Shown here: in pieces, positions 17,929 to 28,606 of the stretch
How positions within the stretch are numbered: position 1 is the stretch's first letter
Layout: every line of letters begins with the position of its first letter
Assembly (NCBI GenBank): GCA_029202485.1
Contig: CP119313.1
Coordinates: 930,001-994,000 of the forward strand
Length of the DNA: 64,000 nt
Source: Candidatus Pedobacter colombiensis
GTDB taxonomy: Bacteria > Bacteroidota > Bacteroidia > Sphingobacteriales > Sphingobacteriaceae
Reading direction: 5' to 3'
Made by a program: the position numbers and the translations under genes
The notes under the pieces: generated by a model
What the model was told of the DNA's origin: nothing
What the model saw: only the letters and a program-made list of their open reading frames with translations
Database searches by the model: none

Positions 17929-17962
17929 AAACCGGGCTACCTTTTTACAGATAGCCCGGTTT
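17929..17962 (-). terminator. Hairpin downstream of the TonB-dependent receptor gene
   Basis: AAACCGGGCTA (17929-17939) pairs perfectly with TAGCCCGGTTT (17952-17962) around a 12-base loop, 21 bases after the receptor stop codon. The U tract on the - strand is weak. Confidence 0.65.
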
Positions 17963-17983
17963 TATAGGGATAGCAATATCGAT

Positions 17984-20470
17984 TTAGAATTTGTATGCTA
18001 CTGTTGTCATAAATTGTCTCGGAGGAATAGGATTTACACTATAGTTCTCGTGGATGTAATAATTCAACTCATTGGTAATGTTTGATAGTTTACCAAGGAT
18101 ACTGAATTTTTTGTAAGCATAACCAGCTGATAGATCAAAAGTGGTAAAGCCTTTGATAGGGATGATCCCTGTTGAGGTTCCTGCTTTAGTCGTGTTACGT
18201 CCGCCATTGCGATCACCAGTATAAAATGCTGATGCACCTAATTTTAAGCCTTTAATAGCGCCACTACTAAAAGTATAGAATAGACTTCCGTTTGCTGTAT
18301 TTTTAGTTGTTCCAACTAAACGTTCGCCTTCCACAATTCCACTGATGATGGTCTCTTTATTAGTATTTGGATCTATATAAATTCTTGTGTCTGACGTACT
18401 GGTGTAGCGCATATAGTTGTAACTATATCCAGCGATGAAATTTAAACCTTCAATAATAGTTCCTGAAATGTCAACCTCAATGCCATCACTTGCTGATTTT
18501 CCTGTAAACTCTTTCAGGTTGGTGTCGCCGTTAGGTACCCCTTGAAGGTTTAATTCTGCCGTTTGTGCAAATCTGTTGTTAACAATTTTGTACCAGGTAA
18601 CATTCGCTGATAGTTTTCCATCAAGGAAATCATTTTTAATACCAGCTTCATATTGATCAATAATAGACGGCCTCATTGGTGCGTTTGTAGCTACATCTGT
18701 ACCTGCGTTTGGAGTGAAATTGCTGGCGTAACTTGCATAGATAGAAGTTGCTTTCAATGGTTCATAAACGATACCAACTTTAGGAGAAAAGGCTTTGTCT
18801 GTTTTATCAGCAGTTGTACCCTTAGTTTCTGTACCATCAGCAGGGGTTTTTATAGTAGTTGTTGGCGTTTTTTGAAAGGTCCATCTGATACCAGCTAAAA
18901 CTTTAAGCTTCTCACTAACGGCAACCATGTCCTGAACAAAACCACCCACACGATAAATAGGAGCTTCAGTGTTGGTTAGTAAAGTTGTTTCTGGAGCATT
19001 AAAGTTTGAAGGGATATTGAATGAAGATAGATCAAGTAAATTAACCTGGTCATAGTATTTTGATTTATCAGCAGCAGTTAGTGTATTCGGATTGCTGAAG
19101 CCACCTGTTTTTGTTCTCGATTGATCAGCATCTGCACCAACCAATAGGGTATGTGCCAAAGTACCTGTTTTAAATGTTCCAGTTAAGTTGATTTGTTCGT
19201 TGAAAGTAAGCTCATTTATTTTAGACCTGGTAAGTGCACGATTCCAAATACCATCTGCTTTTACAAAAGGACGTTCGCTAGAGAAATAGTTTCTATCATA
19301 AGATTGCAGGGATGTAGAAACGTTCAATTTCCAGTCATTGTTAAACTTGTGATTTAAAACAGCCTGTGCAGTGCTGGTATTGGTTTTATTATAAGCCCAA
19401 TCTGTATTTACAAATACGTTTCTTCCAAGCGGCGATATTTTGTTATCTATAGTACCGATACCAAAATCAGGAGTATAGTCACTCTTCAAGTAGTCACCTT
19501 GGATGAGTAAATCAGTTTTGTCACTAATTTGATAGAGCAACGAAGGGTTAACATAAATTCTTTCAGATTTTACGTTATCTCTAAAGCTACCAGCTTTTTC
19601 ATAAGTTCCGATTACTCGAACAGCGAGATTTTTAGATACCGGGCCGTACAAATCAAGTGTTGGTTTATAGAAATCATAACTCCCTACACGCATAGAAACT
19701 TCACCACCATACTCAAACTTAGGTTTTTTGGTTACCATGTTTACCACGGCACCACCACTAACGCCACCATAAAGTAAAGCTGAGCTACCTTTAAGAACTT
19801 CTACAGATTCTAAAGTGCTGGCTTCCGGCATACCACCAATGGTAGTTCTGGCTCCGTTTTTAAGTACGTTGTTTGCACCAAGGCTATAACCACGAGCATA
19901 AAAGTTTTCACCAACAGATCCGCGGTTAGCACCCAATGAAACACCATTTACATTTTTAATAACATCAGCTAAGCGATTGGCTTGTTGATCTTCAATGATT
20001 TGAGTACCTATGATTTGAACCGATTGTGGTAAGTCTCTAGGGGCAATAGCTATTTTACCAAGACTAACAGGTTTTTGATTAGGAGTTTGGTAGCCACCAA
20101 TTACCACTTCGTCAAGTTGTCCAGAAGTTTCAGAAAGCACAAACTCCACATATGCGGTTTGTCCTTCAATTACCGTTATTTTTTGAGTTTGAACCTTCAA
20201 ACCAACATAAGATGTTTTCAAAGTGTATTCACCACCCTTTAAGTTGTTGAACCTGAATTTACCTTCTTCGTCTGATAATGTTTTCCTATTGTTTTCAACA
20301 ATTTGAACCGTTACAAAACTGGCTGGTTTGCCGTCATTAGCCCTGATTTTTCCTTTAATGCCGCCTCTTACAGAAGCTGATGCAAGTTGAGAAGGACCTT
20401 GTTGGGCAAAAGTCCTTTGGTCAAATAAAAATAGGGTAATGATAATAAAAAACGCGTATATATATTTCAT
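17984..20470 (-). CDS. TonB-dependent siderophore-type receptor
   Basis: This 828-residue outer-membrane receptor has a signal peptide (1-22) and a CarboxypepD_reg-like domain (~37-112). A plug domain follows (~130-245: DLPQSVQIIGTQIIEDQ, FYARGYSLGANNVLKNG, VEVLKGSSALLYGGVSGGAV). The C-terminal barrel ends in phenylalanine (MTTVAYKF). The plug resembles FhuE/FpvA-type ferric siderophore receptors more than SusC proteins. It takes up its ligand with TonB-ExbBD energy; the ligand cannot be read. It is divergent from the HTCS gene. Its promoter carries two AT-rich palindromes that could be Fur sites, which would fit iron control. Confidence 0.9.
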   Translation of the reverse strand: MKYIYAFFIIITLFLFDQRTFAQQGPSQLASASVRGGIKGKIRANDGKPASFVTVQIVENNRKTLSDEEGKFRFNNLKGGEYTLKTSYVGLKVQTQKITVIEGQTAYVEFVLSETSGQLDEVVIGGYQTPNQKPVSLGKIAIAPRDLPQSVQIIGTQIIEDQQANRLADVIKNVNGVSLGANRGSVGENFYARGYSLGANNVLKNGARTTIGGMPEASTLESVEVLKGSSALLYGGVSGGAVVNMVTKKPKFEYGGEVSMRVGSYDFYKPTLDLYGPVSKNLAVRVIGTYEKAGSFRDNVKSERIYVNPSLLYQISDKTDLLIQGDYLKSDYTPDFGIGTIDNKISPLGRNVFVNTDWAYNKTNTSTAQAVLNHKFNNDWKLNVSTSLQSYDRNYFSSERPFVKADGIWNRALTRSKINELTFNEQINLTGTFKTGTLAHTLLVGADADQSRTKTGGFSNPNTLTAADKSKYYDQVNLLDLSSFNIPSNFNAPETTLLTNTEAPIYRVGGFVQDMVAVSEKLKVLAGIRWTFQKTPTTTIKTPADGTETKGTTADKTDKAFSPKVGIVYEPLKATSIYASYASNFTPNAGTDVATNAPMRPSIIDQYEAGIKNDFLDGKLSANVTWYKIVNNRFAQTAELNLQGVPNGDTNLKEFTGKSASDGIEVDISGTIIEGLNFIAGYSYNYMRYTSTSDTRIYIDPNTNKETIISGIVEGERLVGTTKNTANGSLFYTFSSGAIKGLKLGASAFYTGDRNGGRNTTKAGTSTGIIPIKGFTTFDLSAGYAYKKFSILGKLSNITNELNYYIHENYSVNPIPPRQFMTTVAYKF

Positions 20471-20478
20471 ATGCTTAT

Positions 20479-20493
20479 TTAGATTAATTCTAA
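20479..20493. promoter_or_regulatory. AT-rich palindrome downstream of the receptor promoter
   Basis: TTAGATTAATTCTAA is a near-perfect palindrome at the expected transcription start of the receptor gene. It is a candidate operator, possibly for Fur; the assignment is inference. Confidence 0.4.
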
Positions 20494-20499
20494 CTTCGG

Positions 20500-20531
20500 C
20501 AAATGTAAGGCGAGTAATTTATATCACCAAA
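20500..20531 (-). promoter_or_regulatory. Promoter of the TonB-dependent receptor gene
   Basis: The - strand reads TTTG, 20 bases, TACATTTG, matching the Bacteroidota -33/-7 consensus. The -7 box is 29 bases upstream of the receptor ATG. Confidence 0.65.
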
Positions 20532-20549
20532 TTTATTTAGAATAAATTT
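20529..20549. promoter_or_regulatory. 21-bp perfect AT-rich inverted repeat over the receptor -33 box
   Basis: AAATTTATT (20529-20537) and AATAAATTT (20541-20549) are exact reverse complements around TAG. The repeat overlaps the -33 element, a repressor position; it is Fur-box-like in base composition. Confidence 0.45.
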
Positions 20550-20671
20550 AAATAAATACAGAAGGAGGCATTTTTACGTGTGTGTATATGTATCAAACAG
20601 GTATTATACAGATAAAAAACACGTAGATATAATAAGCTTGATCAAAATCCGTTTGTTGATGTTTAGAAATG

Positions 20672-20683
20672 GAAAACGATTGC
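20672..20683. promoter_or_regulatory. LacI-type operator-like site A, upstream of the HTCS gene
   Basis: GAAAACGATTGC, with AAACGATTGCACA identical over 13 bases to site B at 40628-40640. The centre CG with flanking A/T and TTGC is the usual LacI/PurR-type half-site pattern. It ends 95 bases before the HTCS start. The rest of the 308-base gap holds the receptor promoter and operators, and no gene. Confidence 0.5.
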
Positions 20684-20778
20684 ACACATTTAATCGGTCA
20701 TATCTTTTTTTTATTGACACATAGTATTTAATCTTGTTGTAACACCAATTATAATCTGGTATGTATTAAGTTTGCATT

Positions 20779-23700
20779 ATGCTTAGAAGAATAGGGCTGC
20801 ATGGTATTATTTTGCTGCTGTTTTTAACAGTAAATGGTATCGCACAGATCAAATGTAAGATAGAGCATTATTCAACTGAAGACGGTTTATCCCACGATGG
20901 GGTGATGAATATCCTTAAAGACCGTGATGGTTTTATGTGGTTTGGGACCTGGGATGGCATTAATCGATTTGATGGGCATAATTTTGTCACCTATAAAACC
21001 CGCCCGGGCGATAGTTCCAGCTTAAAAATCAACAGAGTTGATAACATTATAGAAGACAAACATGGCTTTTTATGGTTAGAGGTATACGACAATCAGGTAT
21101 ATAGGTTTGATAAGCAGCGTAAAAAATTTCTGGCAATATCAAACCTCCTTGCAGAAAAGAAAATTCGAAACATCTTATTTAGTGGAATTGAATTGGCAGG
21201 GAAGGATTTTGTATGGTTAACCACTTTGGATCAGGGAGTATTCGGGGTGAAGAATACTGGAGCCGATAAGCCAGAGATTATCAGCTATGGCATTGGACAG
21301 AAAGACGGCTTCGAGTTACCATCAAACCGTGTTAATTTTTTGAAGGAGGATAAGCAAAAAAGTATCTGGATTGGTACAGAAGGTGGACTTTCCTGTCTTC
21401 ACTTTGATCAGTTGGGTAACTACAAAAATAAAAGTCTGGATGTAGATTTTGCAAAAGGAATGGCTTATACCTGCATGGCAGAAGACAGCAGGAATTTATG
21501 GTTTGGTACAAGCAATGGATATTTAATTCGTTACGATAAATCTTCAGGTCAGTTTTTTAAGGAAAAAGTAGCGGATAATAGGATAAATGCTTTGCTGGTT
21601 AGTAAAAATCAGCAGGTCTTGTATGCTACAGCGGGTAGAGATGTGATCTCAACAAATATTTCTGATCTGAAAAATGTGAGGGCTTCAATGCCAGGAATAG
21701 GACCAATGTTGTCCATGTACGAAGATAAGACCGGCTTATTGTGGATTGAACCCGAAAAGCATGGACTCATTAAGTACAATCCGGTTACGCGTGCATTTAA
21801 GTACTTTTTTCAGGAGAATGATGCTAATTTTTATAATATCGCCAAGGAATACAAAGTTTTTGAAGACCACAATGGTAGGGTTTGGATGAGTATGAAAGGT
21901 GGAGGCTTTGGGTATTATAATCGGACTGCTGATGTGATTGAGTACTTTTACAATAAACCGGGATCTCCAGATCATCAATTTTCAAATATCGTTGCCTACA
22001 GCTATTTTGATCCCGCAGGAGTGCTATGGTTAAGTACCCGGGATAGGGGAATAGACAAGATTATTTTTCAGGCCAATGATTTTAAACATGGGTTGTTGGT
22101 AGCACATACCCTAAATAAATCGGACAATGAGATCAGGGGTATTTTCAGTGATCAGTATAAACGTTTATGGTTGACCTCAAAATCGGGTAAATTGTATGTT
22201 TTCGACCATGGGAAAGAGGTAAAGGATATTTTTATAAATGAACCGGCAGGTGGTATTGGAACAGTCTATAACATGCTGCAGGATCGAAAAGGAGTCATGT
22301 GGTTGGGGACAAAGGGGAATGGCCTGTTTAGAGCTGTACCAATTGATAAAACCGGACTTAAATATAAGCTAACCCATTATCAGGCAAAGAAAAATGATGT
22401 AAATAGTTTGAGTAGTGACCTGATCTATTCGTTGCTGGAAGATCGAAAAGGACGGATTTGGGTGGCTACCTATCAGTATGGAATCAACTTGATTGTACCT
22501 GATGGAGACAATATCCGGTTTGTGAACAGCCACAACTCTTTTAAAAACTATCCGGTAGGTTCTTGGAAAGCAAGGCATTTGGAAGAGGATGGCACAGGGA
22601 AAATATGGATCGCTACGACCAATGGATTGGTAATATTTGATCCTGACAAAGGCAATCCAAACGATTATATTTTTAAAAGCTATGGTAAAGTGGCCGGTGA
22701 TAAGACCAGCTTGGGTAATAATGATGCCCAATATATTTATAAAGATAGTAAGAATAGGATGTGGGTGGCTACTTCCGGTGGCGGATTAAACAAAGCGCTT
22801 GAATTATCAGATAAAGGACTAAAGTTTAAAGTATATACCAAAGAAGATGGTCTGCCCAGCGATTATATTTTAAGTGTTGTGGAGGATAATGCGCACAATT
22901 TATGGCTTGGAACTGAAAATGGTATTTCGAAATTAGACCCTGAACAACAACGATTTAGAAATTATGATTCTTATGACGGACTGCCAAAAACAGGGCTTTC
23001 GGAAGGTTCCAGCTTAAAGCTCCCTAATGGGGATTTGCTTTTTGGATGTATAAATGGGTATATCACTTTTAATCCTGCTGCCATTACAGACCAAAAGATT
23101 AAAGCTAAAATGGCGTTGACCAACCTTCAGATTAATAATAAGGATGTAAATCCAGGTGAAGCAGGTTCTCCATTGCGCATTGACATCAATGATACAAAAG
23201 AAATTAAGCTTAAATATAATGAGAACATCATTAGTATAGATTTTTCAGTATTGGATTATCGGTCAAGTAATAAACAGATCTATGCTTATCGCTTAAACGG
23301 TTTTGATACCGAATGGCATAATGTTAAAAACCAGCGCAAGGCAACTTATACAAACTTACCGTCAGGTAATTATGTGTTCGAAGTGAAAAGTCTGAATGCT
23401 GATCTGTATGAGAATTTACCCATAAAAACGGTTTCTATAAAAATTGCGCCACCACCGTGGCGTACAGCCTGGGCTTACATCTTGTATCTTATTTTGTTCG
23501 GTATTTTAATTGGAGTTGCCCGACGAATTGTATTTACAATGATCAGATTGCGTAACAGAATTGCAGTAGAACAAAGGTTGACAGAGTTGAAGTTGAGCTT
23601 TTTTACCAATATTTCCCATGAGTTACGTACTCCATTAACACTAATTGTAAATCCTATTGAAGAGATATCCCGTCTCGAGAATCTATCTCCAAAAGGACAA

Positions 23701-25170
23701 GAATATATCAATGTGGTGCGTAGAAATGCAAACCGTATGGTGAGGTTTATCAACCAGCTTTTAGATTTTAGAAAGGCGCAAAGTGGGAAGATGGATCTTA
23801 AGATAACTCGTACAGAGGTTGTGGCTTTGGTGAAAGATATTGCTACCTATTTCTCTGAAGTAGCCAGAGAGAAGCAGATCGAATTGCTGGTGCTACCTAA
23901 TGTTAAGGAGTTATACGCATGGATAGATTCTGAGAAGATAGATATTGTGATTTATAACCTATTGTCTAATGCCTTCAAGTTTACACCAAATAATAAGGTC
24001 ATCCGGATAGAAGTAAATCAGCTTCCAGGAGAAGATCATTTTACGATACGCGTTGTAGATCAGGGAATAGGAGTTTCTCCCGATAAGCTGAACGATATAT
24101 TTGAGCTTTATTATGAGGTGGATAAAGCACCAGGTAGCAATTTGGAGGGCACCGGGATAGGTTTAGCACTTTGTAAAGAAATTGTTGGTTTTCATCATGG
24201 TGAAATTGAGGCTCAAAATAATCCTGATAGAGGTTTAACGGTTACCCTTATGCTCAAACTAGGAAAAGATCATTTTAAGGCCGGAGAAAATATTGTATTA
24301 GATACTCCGGGATCTGTCAAATCCGTATTGAGTAAACCGCTCGAGGTGATTTCTACCACAGAACCAGTACCCCTGGAACCGGGTAATAAAGATATGCCGT
24401 TGGTTCTTCTGGTAGATGATAACAATGAATTGAGAAAATTCTTAGCAGATCAGTTAAAGGAATTTTATAGAGTAGTGGAAGCTAAGGATGGTTTTGAAGG
24501 ATTAGAAATGGCACTTAAACTAGTTCCTGACCTTGTTTTAAGCGATGTAATGATGCCTGAACTCGATGGGATACAAATGCTCGATAGGTTAAAGAATAAT
24601 GTTATTACCAGTCATATCCCTGTGATATTGCTGACCGCTAAATCTTCAGTTGAAAATCAAATAGAAGGTTTAAAATATGGAGCTGATTATTACATTACTA
24701 AACCTTTCCAAACAGATTTTATTCTGGCTTCGATAGATAACTTATTAAAACAGCGCAGAAAGATTTTCGAATCACTTTTAGTTAGTAAGAAAAGTGTTGA
24801 ACTGAACCCTGGGGAAATCGTGATTACTTCCAGGGATGAAACCTTCTTGAAAGAGATTATTGATATTGTTGAAAATGGGATGGTCGATGTAGAGTTCAAT
24901 ATTGATACAGTAGCAGAGTCAATAGGTATGGGACGTACTACCTTTTATAAGAAATTTAAAAGTCTGACCCATCTGGCACCTGTAGAATTTGTCAGGGAAA
25001 TGCGCCTGAAACGGGCTAAACAATTCCTGGATGCGAATGGTCATAACATCTCTGAAATAGCATATGCGGTGGGCTTTAGCAGTGCCAAATATTTCAGTAC
25101 CTGCTTTAAAGAAGAATATGGAGTGTCCCCTTCGGAATATTTAAAATCAAAGGTCTTAAAAACTAATTAA
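20779..25170 (+). CDS. Hybrid two-component regulator (HTCS) of the pectin locus
   Basis: This 1463-residue protein senses an imported glycan fragment in the periplasm and activates the locus directly. In order it has: a signal peptide (1-22), two seven-bladed-type Reg_prop propeller regions (about 25-780), a Y_Y_Y domain (~811-876), a membrane helix (~898-918), a HisKA domain with phospho-acceptor H947 (NISHELRTPLTL), an HATPase with GTGIGLALCKE, a receiver with phospho-acceptor D1256 and K1308, and a C-terminal AraC-type DNA-binding domain (~1365-1460). It lies immediately before the SusC/SusD genes, the standard position for such regulators. Its own upstream region has a LacI-like site. 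Confidence 0.95.
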   Translation: MLRRIGLHGIILLLFLTVNGIAQIKCKIEHYSTEDGLSHDGVMNILKDRDGFMWFGTWDGINRFDGHNFVTYKTRPGDSSSLKINRVDNIIEDKHGFLWLEVYDNQVYRFDKQRKKFLAISNLLAEKKIRNILFSGIELAGKDFVWLTTLDQGVFGVKNTGADKPEIISYGIGQKDGFELPSNRVNFLKEDKQKSIWIGTEGGLSCLHFDQLGNYKNKSLDVDFAKGMAYTCMAEDSRNLWFGTSNGYLIRYDKSSGQFFKEKVADNRINALLVSKNQQVLYATAGRDVISTNISDLKNVRASMPGIGPMLSMYEDKTGLLWIEPEKHGLIKYNPVTRAFKYFFQENDANFYNIAKEYKVFEDHNGRVWMSMKGGGFGYYNRTADVIEYFYNKPGSPDHQFSNIVAYSYFDPAGVLWLSTRDRGIDKIIFQANDFKHGLLVAHTLNKSDNEIRGIFSDQYKRLWLTSKSGKLYVFDHGKEVKDIFINEPAGGIGTVYNMLQDRKGVMWLGTKGNGLFRAVPIDKTGLKYKLTHYQAKKNDVNSLSSDLIYSLLEDRKGRIWVATYQYGINLIVPDGDNIRFVNSHNSFKNYPVGSWKARHLEEDGTGKIWIATTNGLVIFDPDKGNPNDYIFKSYGKVAGDKTSLGNNDAQYIYKDSKNRMWVATSGGGLNKALELSDKGLKFKVYTKEDGLPSDYILSVVEDNAHNLWLGTENGISKLDPEQQRFRNYDSYDGLPKTGLSEGSSLKLPNGDLLFGCINGYITFNPAAITDQKIKAKMALTNLQINNKDVNPGEAGSPLRIDINDTKEIKLKYNENIISIDFSVLDYRSSNKQIYAYRLNGFDTEWHNVKNQRKATYTNLPSGNYVFEVKSLNADLYENLPIKTVSIKIAPPPWRTAWAYILYLILFGILIGVARRIVFTMIRLRNRIAVEQRLTELKLSFFTNISHELRTPLTLIVNPIEEISRLENLSPKGQEYINVVRRNANRMVRFINQLLDFRKAQSGKMDLKITRTEVVALVKDIATYFSEVAREKQIELLVLPNVKELYAWIDSEKIDIVIYNLLSNAFKFTPNNKVIRIEVNQLPGEDHFTIRVVDQGIGVSPDKLNDIFELYYEVDKAPGSNLEGTGIGLALCKEIVGFHHGEIEAQNNPDRGLTVTLMLKLGKDHFKAGENIVLDTPGSVKSVLSKPLEVISTTEPVPLEPGNKDMPLVLLVDDNNELRKFLADQLKEFYRVVEAKDGFEGLEMALKLVPDLVLSDVMMPELDGIQMLDRLKNNVITSHIPVILLTAKSSVENQIEGLKYGADYYITKPFQTDFILASIDNLLKQRRKIFESLLVSKKSVELNPGEIVITSRDETFLKEIIDIVENGMVDVEFNIDTVAESIGMGRTTFYKKFKSLTHLAPVEFVREMRLKRAKQFLDANGHNISEIAYAVGFSSAKYFSTCFKEEYGVSPSEYLKSKVLKTN

Positions 25171-25386
25171 CCATGAAAAATGCATTTTAAAGGCTTTATT
25201 GATATTTTTTGGATGTATTTGGTCAAAATTTAGACCTCAGAAATGCCTTTCCTATTTAAATTTGTTTAAAAAAATAACCAAATATTAAACCATTCGAGTA
25301 TTTCCTGAACGGAATCGCCTAGCAATCTGCTAAGATGCATGAATGAATAGCTTATTTGGTTTATAAAAAGTAACTAAATATAAACT

Positions 25387-28300
25387 ATGAATAAATTACT
25401 ACTTCCATTTTTTATGCTATTGCTTATATGCAGTACTGCATGGTCGCAAATCCGGCAAGTTACCGGTAAGGTAACTGATAAATCCGGAAAGGAAACTATT
25501 CCTGGCGTAAGTGTTTCTATCAAAGGAACCAAAGTGACAGTGAGTACGGACGAAAAGGGGCAATTTAAAATACCTGTACCTACTTCTGGAAATACCATTT
25601 TAGTAGCAAGGTATATTGGTTACAAATCGCAGGAGATTACAGTTGGCACCCAGTCCAAAATTAACTTCACATTAGAAGAGGATATTGCTTCATTAAATGA
25701 AGTGGTGATCAACGTTGGTTATGGGACTGTAAAGAAAAAAGATTTAACAGGTACAGTTTCTTCTGTAGGAGCTGATGTCATTGCTGCTGCGCCGGTTTCT
25801 TCTGCTTTAGAAGCAATTGCAGGTCGTGTTCCAGGGGTAAACATTAAAACAACAGAGGGTTCTCCTGATGCTGAGCTGACGGTAAGAATAAGGGGAGGAG
25901 GTTCTATTACTCAAAGTAACGCACCGCTTTATATTGTTGATGGATTTCCTGTACCTTCTATTGCTGATATTGCACCGCAAGACATTGAATCTATTGATGT
26001 ATTGAAGGATGCTTCCTCTTCTGCTATCTACGGATCAAGAGGTGCAAATGGGGTAGTATTAGTCACTACAAAAGGTGGTAAAGTTGGAAAAACAAACATC
26101 AATTATAACCTGTTTGCCGGAACAAGAAAACTGGCCAAAAAACTAGATGTATTATCGCCTTTGGATTATGTAACCTGGCAATATGAAAGGGCACTTTTGG
26201 ATAAATCACCTGATACCTATACAAAATATTTTGGTAATTACCAGGATATAGATCTATATGCCAATGTGCCGGCAAACGACTGGCAGGACATTATTTTTGG
26301 CCGTACAGGAACTACCATTAATCAGAATTTAAGCATTAGTGGTGGAAGTGATAAGACGAAATATAGTCTTAGCTATAACTTTGTTAAAGACAAAGCAATT
26401 ATGCAGCTTTCTGGTTATGAAAGACAAAATGTTAACTTTAAGTTGAATCATAAATTGTATGATAAGCTGGCGCTTGATTTTGGAGTTCGCTATGCGGATA
26501 CCAAAACTAAAGGAGGGGGAGCTAATGAACAAAATGAAAAATCATCTTCAGACTCACGTTTAAAGTATGCAATGATTTATCCCCCTATTCCTGTAGGTGG
26601 TTTAACCACCACTACAGAAACGGATGATTCGTTTAATCTATATAATCCATTGATTTCAATTTCTGACAATGATCAATATGTTCAACGTAAAGCTTATAAT
26701 TTAAGTGCTGCACTTACTTATGAAGTAATTGATAATTTAAAGTTACGCTCTGAAGTAGGCTATGACGGCTATAGAAATGATCAGGATCGTTTTTATGGTA
26801 ATACAACCTATTATGTAAGAAATAATGCTTCTGCTGGTAACCAAAGCGCTCCTGCTATAATTTTTACCAATACAATCAGGAATACCATAAGGAACACGAA
26901 TACATTAAATTATAGTTTTAATAAGTTGTTAAAAAAAGACCATAACTTGAATGTATTAATTGGGCAAGAGTTTATCAAAATTGATGAGGGTCTCTTAACT
27001 AATACTGTCCAGGGATTTCCTACGACGTTTACTTTTCAGAATGCAAGGTTTTTGTCTTCACAAGGTAACGCTGCTTTTGTGAATGATTTTTTCTTTCCTG
27101 ATGATAAGTTGTTGTCGTTTTTTGGAAGGGCTAATTATGATTATAAAGGTAAATATTTATTGAGTGGAACATTTAGGGCTGATGGTTCTTCAAAATTCTC
27201 TCCTGGAAATCAATGGGGATATTTTCCATCTGTTTCCGGTGCCTGGAGGATTTCACAAGAAGGCTTTATGACAGATACCAAATCCTGGTTGACTGATCTT
27301 AAATTGAGAGTAAGTTATGGTAGCGTTGGTAATAATGCTATCCTGACAGGACAAACGGTTCAATCTTTTCAATCTTATGCTACTGTATGGGTAAATGGTT
27401 ATAATAATTATTGGGCACCATCTAAGATTATGTCTAACCCAGATCTGAAATGGGAGACCACGGTTACCAAAAATATAGGAATTGATTTTACCTTATTCAA
27501 TAATAAACTCACAGGTACAATTGATGCGTATTTAAATCGTACCCACGATTTATTGATTCAATACCCTGTTCCCGGTAGCGGATATGATATCCAATTCAGA
27601 AATATTGGAAAAACACAAAATAAAGGTTTGGAATTCTCTGCAAACTGGAATGCAATGAAAACAACCAATTTTGATCTGTCTGTAAATGCCAACATTAGTT
27701 TTAACAGGAACAAAGTCATTTCGCTTGGATCTGTTAAAAATATCCCCGGTATTTCTGGATGGGCTTCAACGGAAATTGGTGTTGATTATTTAGTGGAAGA
27801 AGGCGCTGCATTAGGGCGTATTTATGGTTATAAAAATGATGGTAGGTATGAAGTATCTGACTTTAGTGGCTTTGATCCAGTTAAAGGTGTTTGGACGCTT
27901 AAAACTGGGGTAGCCGATGCAAGTCCGGTGATTGGTGTATTACGTCCGGGGTCCATGAAGCTTAAGAAACTTGATGAAAATGATGCGAATAAGAAAATTG
28001 GAGATGCCGATAAATCAGTTATTGGTAATACCAATCCATTACACACAGGTGGTTTCTCTATCAATTCAAGAATATACAATTTTGATATTGCAGCATTTTT
28101 TAACTGGAGTTATGGTAATGACGTCTATAATGCTAATAAAATAGAGTATACATCTACAAGTAAATACAATTCAAGAAATATGATTTCTACAATGGCAACG
28201 GGAAGTCGTTGGACCAATCTACGTGCTGATGGAACCATAAGTAATGATCCTGACGAACTTACTGCTATGAATGCCAATACTACGTTATGGTCCCCATATA

Positions 28301-28584
28301 TGAGAAGTTTTGTGTTGAGTGATTGGGCTATAGAGGATGGGTCTTTCTTAAGGCTGTCGACCGTAACAGTGGGATATACTTTGCCTCAAACACTATCATC
28401 TAAACTAAAAATGAAAAAATTAAGAGTATATGCCTCTGGTTATAATTTATGGTTGTTAACAAACTATAGTGGTTTTGACCCTGAAGTTTCTACTAGACGT
28501 AACACAGGATTGACTCCGGGAGTTGATTATTCTGCATATCCGAAAAGCAGGTCGTTTGTTTTTGGTTTGAATGTTAATTTTTAG
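25387..28584 (+). CDS. SusC/RagA family TonB-linked outer-membrane transporter
   Basis: This 1065-residue importer works with the SusD partner encoded next to bring oligosaccharides into the periplasm. It has a signal peptide (1-20), a CarboxypepD_reg-like domain (~24-108), and a plug domain with the SusC signatures YGTVKKKDLTGTVSSV, PLYIVDGFPV and SSAIYGSRGANGVVLVTTKG. The barrel ends SFVFGLNVNF. Genomic context points to pectin-derived oligogalacturonides or their side-chain fragments as the substrate. A 216-base AT-rich gap follows the HTCS gene and probably contains the promoter that the regulator activates. Confidence 0.96.
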   Translation: MNKLLLPFFMLLLICSTAWSQIRQVTGKVTDKSGKETIPGVSVSIKGTKVTVSTDEKGQFKIPVPTSGNTILVARYIGYKSQEITVGTQSKINFTLEEDIASLNEVVINVGYGTVKKKDLTGTVSSVGADVIAAAPVSSALEAIAGRVPGVNIKTTEGSPDAELTVRIRGGGSITQSNAPLYIVDGFPVPSIADIAPQDIESIDVLKDASSSAIYGSRGANGVVLVTTKGGKVGKTNINYNLFAGTRKLAKKLDVLSPLDYVTWQYERALLDKSPDTYTKYFGNYQDIDLYANVPANDWQDIIFGRTGTTINQNLSISGGSDKTKYSLSYNFVKDKAIMQLSGYERQNVNFKLNHKLYDKLALDFGVRYADTKTKGGGANEQNEKSSSDSRLKYAMIYPPIPVGGLTTTTETDDSFNLYNPLISISDNDQYVQRKAYNLSAALTYEVIDNLKLRSEVGYDGYRNDQDRFYGNTTYYVRNNASAGNQSAPAIIFTNTIRNTIRNTNTLNYSFNKLLKKDHNLNVLIGQEFIKIDEGLLTNTVQGFPTTFTFQNARFLSSQGNAAFVNDFFFPDDKLLSFFGRANYDYKGKYLLSGTFRADGSSKFSPGNQWGYFPSVSGAWRISQEGFMTDTKSWLTDLKLRVSYGSVGNNAILTGQTVQSFQSYATVWVNGYNNYWAPSKIMSNPDLKWETTVTKNIGIDFTLFNNKLTGTIDAYLNRTHDLLIQYPVPGSGYDIQFRNIGKTQNKGLEFSANWNAMKTTNFDLSVNANISFNRNKVISLGSVKNIPGISGWASTEIGVDYLVEEGAALGRIYGYKNDGRYEVSDFSGFDPVKGVWTLKTGVADASPVIGVLRPGSMKLKKLDENDANKKIGDADKSVIGNTNPLHTGGFSINSRIYNFDIAAFFNWSYGNDVYNANKIEYTSTSKYNSRNMISTMATGSRWTNLRADGTISNDPDELTAMNANTTLWSPYMRSFVLSDWAIEDGSFLRLSTVTVGYTLPQTLSSKLKMKKLRVYASGYNLWLLTNYSGFDPEVSTRRNTGLTPGVDYSAYPKSRSFVFGLNVNF

Positions 28585-28606
28585 GGATACTATTTAATTA
28601 AAGAAA

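Noticed and set aside
20767..20774. TAAGTTTG as the promoter of the HTCS gene
   Set aside because: It matches the -7 consensus, but no -33 element is at the right distance and it lies 4 bases from the ATG; kept only as a possibility.
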